The notes beneath the pieces were generated by a model, which did no database searches, was not told the DNA's origin, and saw nothing but the letters and a program-made list of their open reading frames with translations. From NCBI GenBank assembly GCA_002503395.1, contig DARQ01000090.1, positions 6,320-15,842 of the forward strand: DNA of 9,523 bases. The letters are read 5' to 3'. Of this stretch, positions 6,677 to 9,523 are shown piece by piece. Numbering within the stretch: the first letter of the stretch is position 1; the number at the start of each line of letters is the position of its first letter. The position numbers were made by a program, and so were the translations under genes. The stretch is from Euryarchaeota archaeon UBA60. Lineage in GTDB: Archaea; Thermoplasmatota; Poseidoniia; Poseidoniales; Poseidoniaceae.

Positions 6677-9523
6677 ATGACCGACAAGAGATTCAAGGTA
6701 ATCCCAATAATTGCCCTCATGTTATTCTCTTCATGGTCATCGACCATGTTATCGTTATCTGAATCAGATATAGGTGAATTCGAGGAAGTCAGTCCTGAGA
6801 AACTGGCAATCTCGGCCCGTGCCGTGACCACTTGGAATGGGAACGTGTGGCTCAATGACTCCTACACGGTCGCAATCACCGATGAATTGGTCATCACATC
6901 TTGCACCCAGATTTGGATGGACAGCGTCACTAGAATCTACGTCGATGGTAGGTTGACGATAGAGGGTACTGCGGCCTGCCCGGCGAAATTACATTCACAG
7001 GGAGTCGGCGACCACTGGGGTATCAGATTCAACTCTACCTCCAATGGCAGGGGGAGCGTTGTCGATAATCTCACCATCAATAATGCGATTTACGGAATCA
7101 CCGTTTTCTCAAGTAACCCGATATTGAATAATATCACCGTAAACAATGCCGACGACGTCGGCATCGACCTCTATGATGGGGCATCACCAAGAATCAACGA
7201 TCTGGTCATCGATGAAGCAGGCCAGGATTTCATCGCCACTCCGGCCTATTGGCGCTACGGAATCGGTATGTCGATTGGTAATTACTCCACGCCGATAGTG
7301 AACCGTGCGACGATGAATACCCTTGTCACCAGCGGGCTGAACTTCTGGGGTAATGGCGGTGGATTGTTCAACAACATAACGATACGCAATGTCACCGGCG
7401 GCATCAATGCTATTTCGGTAGGAGTCTGGATAATGGATTCCAGGCCACTGATTCAGGACCTACACGTCGAGAAGTGCGATAGTGGGGTCTATGTGCGCCA
7501 CTATGACGATGGGGTCACCACCAGGGCGGTAATGCGTCGAGTAACCATCGAAGATAGCATGTACCGCGGCCTGAAGGTCGACAAGTACGACGGCACCAAT
7601 TACACCAATTATCAGGCTGCGGTCATCACCGACCTGACGATTCGAGGTACCGGTGGTCCCGGCGCCAAGACTCAGGGCTTGGCGCAGGCGGCGCTCGAGG
7701 TCAACGCCAGTGGAATGTGGCTTGAGGGTGCGAGCATCATCGATAACGAGGCGCCGGGCATCAGACTCTATTTCGTTGACTGGAATACCGAGGCTTACAA
7801 CGTCACCATCGAGCGCTCGGGCAAGAGTGGAGCCAATGCCCACGCCGCCGGGCTGACCGTCCGCTCATCTTATTTCGCGCCGAAATTCAACGGCCTGTCG
7901 ATAAACGATTCAGCCGGTGCCGGAATCTGGTCGTGGGGTGGCGGAGCCTTGCAGGGAAGTGGCTGGAACCTTTCCGACAATACTGACGAGGGCCTGTATA
8001 TCGACGCCGCCACGGTCGCCGCAGACTCGCTTGAAATACACGATAATGGCCGCTCAGCAGTACGCATCGAGCAGGGTCGGAATGTGGAATTATCCAATGT
8101 CAACAGCAGTAATAACGGCGATTCTGCCACCGGACCGGACGGTGGTGCCGGTTTTGTTTTCATCGAGTCAAATGATATCGAATCTCAGTCCGGCGACGTC
8201 CGCTGCATGCGATGTTCGAGCATCAGCGATAATTGGGGCGGAGTATGGGCCAAGGATAGCGTCGACCTGATACTTGAGGAATTCGAGATTCACGACCCCG
8301 ACAACGATGTGCCAGCCATCTTGGTCGATAATGCTGGATTGACCGCCACACAACAGGGCGGCTGGGTCGACATGATAGATATCCATACGTGGACCAATGG
8401 TACCGCCAATGCGCTCAAACTCGATAATGCCGCGGCGCAGATAAACGGCTTGGAGATGAGCGGCACACACGCCGGACTGCATTGGAATGGCGACCATAAT
8501 CTAGCCCTTTTCAGCAATCTATCAAATGCCGAACTATCGGGTAGTGGCACCTGTCTCGACCTGTCCGACCACTCTTACCTGTTCGGCTCGAATAACAATC
8601 TGACCGCCGACTGCACCGGCACCATCACCTTGGCCAATACTCAGGCCAACTGGTCGGGCCTGTCCGATGCCACCGGGGTGCATGCCCTAGTGCTAGACGC
8701 CTCGAGCGACATGCGCCTGCACCAGCCGAACAATGTCGACCTCAGCCTAGCAACCCTCGCTGGAAATGCGGCGATAGGGGTGGCATGGGATTACGGAATC
8801 TGGGTGGTCAACCAAGTCAGCAAGGGGATTCCCGATGCCGAGATGAGCGTCACCTTCGACCAACTCAATCAGGACCACACCTACGACAGCGCATACATAG
8901 GCTACGACTTCTTCCCCAATTACCTGGGTCAGGTATGGACGTCGGCAGGTGCTGGCCCGCATACCACTGTTGACGTTGATTGTGAATACGATAACACCAC
9001 CAATTCGACCAGTACCACCCTCGACCAGGACCAGGTCATGTACTGTCGCCTCGACCTGGCCAATCAGGCACCTTTCATCATTTGGTCAACCCCTCAGTAT
9101 GGTGAGCAATTCTCCAGTGGTGGAACGGTTATTTTCAACTCCACGGATTCTTGGGATTTGGAGCCTGGAGCGTTGGATTCAACTTGGACCAGCAGTATTG
9201 ATGGAGATTTATTCGCCGGATGTTATGGCGGTCAAGGCTGGGGCCAAGGTGGAAATTCTTGGATGTATCTTGAAACCAATGTTCAATGGGCGGGGGGCTG
9301 GTTTTGTCCGCTCTCAGATGGCGAGCATGTCATCACTCTCGAAGTGTGCGATTATCAGGGGCTATGTTCCAGTGAACAGAGGACGATTGAACTGACAAAC
9401 CAGCCGCCAATCATCTCGGTCGATACCTCCCCGCCGGTCGACGCCGATGGGGTTCTGCGAGTACCTTGGACGCAACTGGTGCAGGTCGATGCGAATGCGA
9501 CCTACGACCCCGAAGGAGACCAA
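6677..9523 (+). CDS. Secreted right-handed beta-helix protein with Ig/PKD-like modules, 3' partial
   Basis: An open frame of 949 codons runs to the last base with no stop. The N terminus is a signal peptide (Lys4, Arg5, Lys7, then hydrophobic VIPIIALMLFSSW). About residues 40-690 form an irregular right-handed parallel beta-helix: short strand-turn units recur, such as NLTINN, NITVNN, DLVIDE, NITIRN, RVTIED, DLTIRG, NVTIER and GLSIND, the pattern of PbH1/pectate-lyase-like proteins. About 700-790 looks like an Ig-type linker domain. PKD/Ig-like modules begin at about 796 (NQAPFIIWSTP) and 908 (NQPPIISVD); the second reaches DANATYDPEGD as the window ends. About 20 N-x-S/T sequons suggest heavy N-glycosylation if the host has that pathway. 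I see no catalytic triad, so adhesion, polysaccharide binding or polysaccharide cleavage are all possible. In-frame ATG 6644 (with AAAGGT upstream) and GTG 6668 are alternative starts. Confidence 0.88.
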   Translation, partial: MTDKRFKVIPIIALMLFSSWSSTMLSLSESDIGEFEEVSPEKLAISARAVTTWNGNVWLNDSYTVAITDELVITSCTQIWMDSVTRIYVDGRLTIEGTAACPAKLHSQGVGDHWGIRFNSTSNGRGSVVDNLTINNAIYGITVFSSNPILNNITVNNADDVGIDLYDGASPRINDLVIDEAGQDFIATPAYWRYGIGMSIGNYSTPIVNRATMNTLVTSGLNFWGNGGGLFNNITIRNVTGGINAISVGVWIMDSRPLIQDLHVEKCDSGVYVRHYDDGVTTRAVMRRVTIEDSMYRGLKVDKYDGTNYTNYQAAVITDLTIRGTGGPGAKTQGLAQAALEVNASGMWLEGASIIDNEAPGIRLYFVDWNTEAYNVTIERSGKSGANAHAAGLTVRSSYFAPKFNGLSINDSAGAGIWSWGGGALQGSGWNLSDNTDEGLYIDAATVAADSLEIHDNGRSAVRIEQGRNVELSNVNSSNNGDSATGPDGGAGFVFIESNDIESQSGDVRCMRCSSISDNWGGVWAKDSVDLILEEFEIHDPDNDVPAILVDNAGLTATQQGGWVDMIDIHTWTNGTANALKLDNAAAQINGLEMSGTHAGLHWNGDHNLALFSNLSNAELSGSGTCLDLSDHSYLFGSNNNLTADCTGTITLANTQANWSGLSDATGVHALVLDASSDMRLHQPNNVDLSLATLAGNAAIGVAWDYGIWVVNQVSKGIPDAEMSVTFDQLNQDHTYDSAYIGYDFFPNYLGQVWTSAGAGPHTTVDVDCEYDNTTNSTSTTLDQDQVMYCRLDLANQAPFIIWSTPQYGEQFSSGGTVIFNSTDSWDLEPGALDSTWTSSIDGDLFAGCYGGQGWGQGGNSWMYLETNVQWAGGWFCPLSDGEHVITLEVCDYQGLCSSEQRTIELTNQPPIISVDTSPPVDADGVLRVPWTQLVQVDANATYDPEGDQ

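Noticed and set aside
6445..6855. Minus-strand open frame of 136 codons crossing the intergenic region
   Set aside because: It overlaps the first RAM gene in another frame and is antisense to the beta-helix signal peptide. Its translation is low in complexity and has no recognisable domain.
8949..9395. Plus-strand open frame of 148 codons near the window end
   Set aside because: It lies inside the beta-helix gene in another frame. The frame from 6677 explains the stretch with coherent Ig/PKD-like modules.
6677..9523. Tandem DNA repeat array in the beta-helix gene
   Set aside because: The repetition is at protein level only (strand-turn units of irregular spacing); I saw no long exact DNA repeat.

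Overview
The window looks like a piece of a streamlined archaeal genome, most likely a marine Thermoplasmatota (Marine Group II / Poseidoniales type). This placement is an inference. It rests on two very large exported proteins of the beta-helix/PKD and C-terminally anchored kinds, tandem stand-alone Lrp/AsnC RAM-domain proteins, a winged-helix plus STAND-type ATPase regulator, a UvrC repair nuclease (patchily distributed in archaea), and Shine-Dalgarno motifs of the GAGGTG type. No rRNA or marker gene is present to prove it. Base composition is moderate throughout and I see no island-like break in it.

Layout. Bases 1-2055 (+) hold the 3' part of a surface protein with one C-terminal transmembrane helix, a lysine/arginine stop-transfer stretch and an acidic cytoplasmic tail. 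Converging on it with no intervening base is uvrC (2056-3783, -). Divergent from uvrC, 14 or 50 bp away depending on the start used, is a 746-residue winged-helix/P-loop STAND ATPase with a helical-repeat C-terminal half (3798-6038, +). Its stop codon shares a CTAG with the stop of a convergent two-gene operon (6514-6035, -) encoding two stand-alone RAM-domain proteins. After a divergent intergenic region (6515-6676), a secreted right-handed beta-helix protein with Ig/PKD-like modules starts at about 6677 (+) and runs off the window end with its frame still open.

Functional reading. uvrC is the only gene with a firm enzymatic assignment: the dual-incision nuclease of nucleotide excision repair. 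The STAND protein and the RAM pair are probable regulators or signal sensors. The two outer genes are cell-surface or secreted proteins. Nothing ties the surface proteins functionally to the central genes. The shared divergent start region of uvrC and the STAND gene, which contains an 8-bp perfect palindrome, is the one place where the sequence hints at joint regulation. I see no tRNA, rRNA, CRISPR array, insertion sequence, attachment site or convincing terminator.
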